From: Parerythrobacter jejuensis
GTDB lineage: Bacteria > Pseudomonadota > Alphaproteobacteria > Sphingomonadales > Sphingomonadaceae
Length of the DNA: 64,000 nt
Direction of reading: 5' to 3'
Assembly: GCF_039536765.1 (NCBI RefSeq)
Contig: NZ_BAAAZF010000001.1
Location: 2,232,001-2,296,000 of the forward strand
The notes beneath the pieces are model-generated. The model worked only from the letters and a program-made list of their open reading frames with translations. It made no database searches and was not told the origin of the DNA. How positions within the stretch are numbered: the first letter of the stretch is position 1; each line of letters opens with the position of its first letter. A program made the translations under genes and the position numbers. Of the stretch, positions 63,297 to 64,000 are shown one piece after another.

Positions 63297-64000
63297 ATGC
63301 GTGAAATCACTGTCGCCGCCCTCCAGCTGCCGCTCGCCCGGCCAGGCGAGCAGGACAATATCGAGGCGGTAGCCGAGCTGGTCGAGCAGGCCGCTGCGCG
63401 AGGCGCCGAGATCGTGTTGCCACCCGAACTGTTTTCGGGCGCCTATTTCTGCCAGCAGGAAGACGAGGCGCTGTTCGCACTCGCCCGCCCGACGCTGGAA
63501 CATCCTTCCGTCGTCGCCATGCGCAAGCTGGCGGCCAAGCTGCGCGTTGCCATACCAACCAGCTTTTTCGAGCGTGACGGGCATCACTATTACAACACGC
63601 TCGCGATGATCGGCCCTGACGGCGAAGTGCAGGGGACCTATCGCAAGAGCCACATTCCCGACGGACCTGGCTACGAAGAAAAATTCTATTTTCGCCCGGG
63701 CAATGGCGGGTTCAAAGTGTGGGATTTTGCCGGCACCCGGATCGGCGTCGGCATTTGCTGGGACCAATGGTATCCTGAATGCGCGCGCGTCATGGCCTTA
63801 ATGGGCGCCGAATTGCTGTTCTACCCCACGGCCATCGGCTCCGAACCTTACGATAGCGATCTCGACACGAGCGCGATGTGGCAACGCGCGATGCAGGGGC
63901 ACAGCGTTTCCAATTGCATGCCGGTAATCGCGGCCAACCGGATCGGTACCGAGGGTGAGCAAACTTTCTACGGCCACAGCTTCGTGACCAATGAGTGGGG
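63297..64000 (+). CDS. aguB: N-carbamoylputrescine amidase, C-terminus off the right edge
   Basis: A nitrilase-family hydrolase that converts N-carbamoylputrescine to putrescine in the arginine-decarboxylase route to polyamines. The Glu-Lys-Cys triad is visible: Glu44 (LPPELF), Lys117 (YRKSHIPDG) and Cys154 (GICWDQWYPE). YEEKFYFRPGN and the DTSAMWQRAMQGHSVSN segment are typical of AguB rather than general nitrilases. 234 complete codons are present and the last ~50 should lie beyond the window. Confidence 0.92.
   Translation, partial: MREITVAALQLPLARPGEQDNIEAVAELVEQAAARGAEIVLPPELFSGAYFCQQEDEALFALARPTLEHPSVVAMRKLAAKLRVAIPTSFFERDGHHYYNTLAMIGPDGEVQGTYRKSHIPDGPGYEEKFYFRPGNGGFKVWDFAGTRIGVGICWDQWYPECARVMALMGAELLFYPTAIGSEPYDSDLDTSAMWQRAMQGHSVSNCMPVIAANRIGTEGEQTFYGHSFVTNEW

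Overview
The window is high-GC DNA with tightly packed, often start/stop-overlapping genes. The housekeeping content (FtsE/FtsX, MetX/MetW, HflK/HflC/DegQ-type protease, class A PBP, RsmB-type methyltransferase, ferrochelatase, glutathione-dependent formaldehyde oxidation, glutathione S-transferase) fits a Gram-negative alphaproteobacterium. I infer Sphingomonadales, probably Erythrobacteraceae; this rests on gene style and neighbourhood, not on a 16S gene.

Region 1 (1 to about 26 kb, all minus strand, so transcribed from 26 kb towards 1) is one long operon-like cluster for a contractile phage-tail-like injection system (CIS). In transcription order it encodes: a small DUF3467-like protein, a DUF4255/Pvc16-type tail terminator, an unknown protein with a carboxypeptidase-regulatory-like fold, sheath 1, tube 1, sheath 2, tube 2, a CIS tube-initiator protein (Afp7/Pvc7 type) with a Gly/Ala/Ser-rich tail instead of LysM, a 57-residue protein, a gp27-like hub, a gp5/VgrG-like spike, a 532-residue protein with a hydrophobic C-terminus, a gp25-like wedge, a gpJ-like baseplate protein, a tail-protein-I-like protein, two tiny PKD-like proteins, three paralogous large proteins, and a gene running off the left edge. 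The first gene is preceded by a near-perfect sigma-54 promoter and, 55-115 bp further upstream, an array of TGTCACA-type half-sites. The next gene upstream (26.2-27.5 kb) is a sigma-54 activator with a degenerate receiver domain. I propose it switches on the injection system. No AAA+ ATPase, tape measure, PAAR tip or toxin is recognisable here; they may lie beyond the left edge.

Region 2 (27.5-41 kb) is metabolic and envelope core: acetyl-CoA synthetase coupled to an unknown, possibly hotdog-like protein; a DUF1295 membrane protein; tRNA-Leu(GAG); a zinc-ribbon/DUF3426 membrane protein; an ftsE-ftsX-ydcF-plsC run; tyrA-hisC divergent from metX-metW; and an OmpA-like protein.

Region 3 (41-47.9 kb) holds a formaldehyde-detoxification cluster (frmA, cupin, two tandem VOC proteins, fghA), an aldehyde dehydrogenase, two small exported proteins, a GST and msrB.

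Region 4 (48-64 kb) holds PBP1A, a DegP/DegQ-type protease with HflC and HflK, Mrp, a molybdopterin hydroxylase large subunit, ferrochelatase, a cytochrome P450, a DUF1674 (SdhAF4-like) microprotein, an RsmB-family methyltransferase, a DM13 protein, msrA, an exported methyltransferase-fold protein, and a partial N-carbamoylputrescine amidase at the right edge.
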